From Dipetalonema caudispina (lineage: Eukaryota; Nematoda; Chromadorea; Rhabditida; Onchocercidae): a stretch of DNA of 49,881 nucleotides. Positions 49,318 to 49,881 of this stretch are shown one piece after another. The notes below the pieces were generated by a model. The model did no database searches. It was given only the letters and a program-made list of their open reading frames with translations, and was not told where the DNA came from. The translations under genes were made by a program, and so were the position numbers. Position 1 is the first letter of the stretch; the number at the start of each line of letters is the position of its first letter. The stretch spans positions 54,989 to 104,869 of the forward strand of contig JABVXV010000229.1 in assembly GCA_013365325.1 (NCBI GenBank), read 5' to 3'.

Positions 49318-49881
49318 AATTCATAAGCTCTTATCCACTTGCTGCTTAATTGTATTCATTCGAATTCAATAGCACAATTTTCGAATAAATGAATTATACG
49401 ATCATTCAAATAAATTCAATTGTGATAGAATTTTCCTCATCGTCACAAATAGTAACGTATCATCATTATTCGTGTAATGATTTGTGAACGATTCCGTACA
49501 AAAATAATCAATAATTCAATAAATTCTCGAATAAAAGGATTTATGTGTTACCTGCAAGGTCATCAATAAAATACTGGTAAATGTACACAATTTCTATTCT
49601 ATGACAGTATCATCCATTAGGATTGTCGTGAAAGTTTTGATTTGTGGTAGAAGGAATCTGTATTATGTTGAAGACAGTATAGTCCTTTTGATTGGATAAC
49701 ACGACAAAATATTTGAATATAGAATTTATTGAATAACACAGCAATTTATACCAGCAAATTTTATAATAATTTTAATGCGTAATAGGTTAAAGTCACTGAG
49801 CTGATTTTTGTATAAGAAGAATTGTTTCATTACGAAATGATACATCAATTACTTTAATTATAAGAAATGTTTTATCCCTTT
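49318..49881. other. 3' flank of MSP copy B
   Basis: AT-rich 3' untranslated and intergenic sequence with several AATAAA-like motifs. No further gene is visible before the window end. Confidence 0.6.

Overview
The window is AT-rich eukaryotic DNA with T-rich introns, consensus GT...TTTCAG splice sites, many homopolymer and microsatellite tracts, and two nearly identical major sperm protein (MSP) genes. MSPs are sperm cytoskeletal proteins typical of nematodes. The intron-heavy, AT-rich style fits a spirurine (filaria-like) nematode; the species is an inference. No tRNA, rRNA, CRISPR array or intact transposon was recognised. Exon boundaries were set by hand from splice signals, reading phase and family similarity.

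Region 1 (1-20,300, plus strand). One large gene, open at its 5' end, encodes a RIM-binding protein (rimb-1/RIMBP): SH3, three FN3 domains, a low-complexity linker, an SH3, an Arg/Glu/Asp-rich segment, a third SH3, a polyQ run and a Lys/Ser/Thr tail, over 20 phase-consistent exons. Its introns hold an (AAT)n block, a scaffold gap with identical 121-bp flanks, a snapback palindrome, a pair of hairpins with complementary loops and a possible stop-containing alternative exon.

Region 2 (20,795-28,196). A probable COMM-domain gene (minus) is followed by a mitochondrial-type asparaginyl-tRNA synthetase (plus), an unresolved open stretch on the minus strand, and the RNase P/MRP subunit POP5 (plus). 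Region 3 (30,115-39,313, plus) has a tail-anchored acyl-CoA-binding protein (maa-1/ACBD5 type), a small coiled-coil protein of unknown function and V-ATPase subunit D (vha-14). Region 4 (42,375-49,317) has a cytochrome b561 (plus), a short secreted His/Asp-rich repeat protein (minus), and a head-to-head pair of MSP genes sharing a 570-bp intergenic region with a 28-bp-arm perfect palindrome near its centre.

The genes are mostly unrelated housekeeping functions (tRNA charging, tRNA processing, lipid binding, proton pumping, transmembrane electron transfer) beside a synaptic scaffold and sperm genes. The arrangement does not suggest one pathway, although the divergent MSP pair probably shares regulation.
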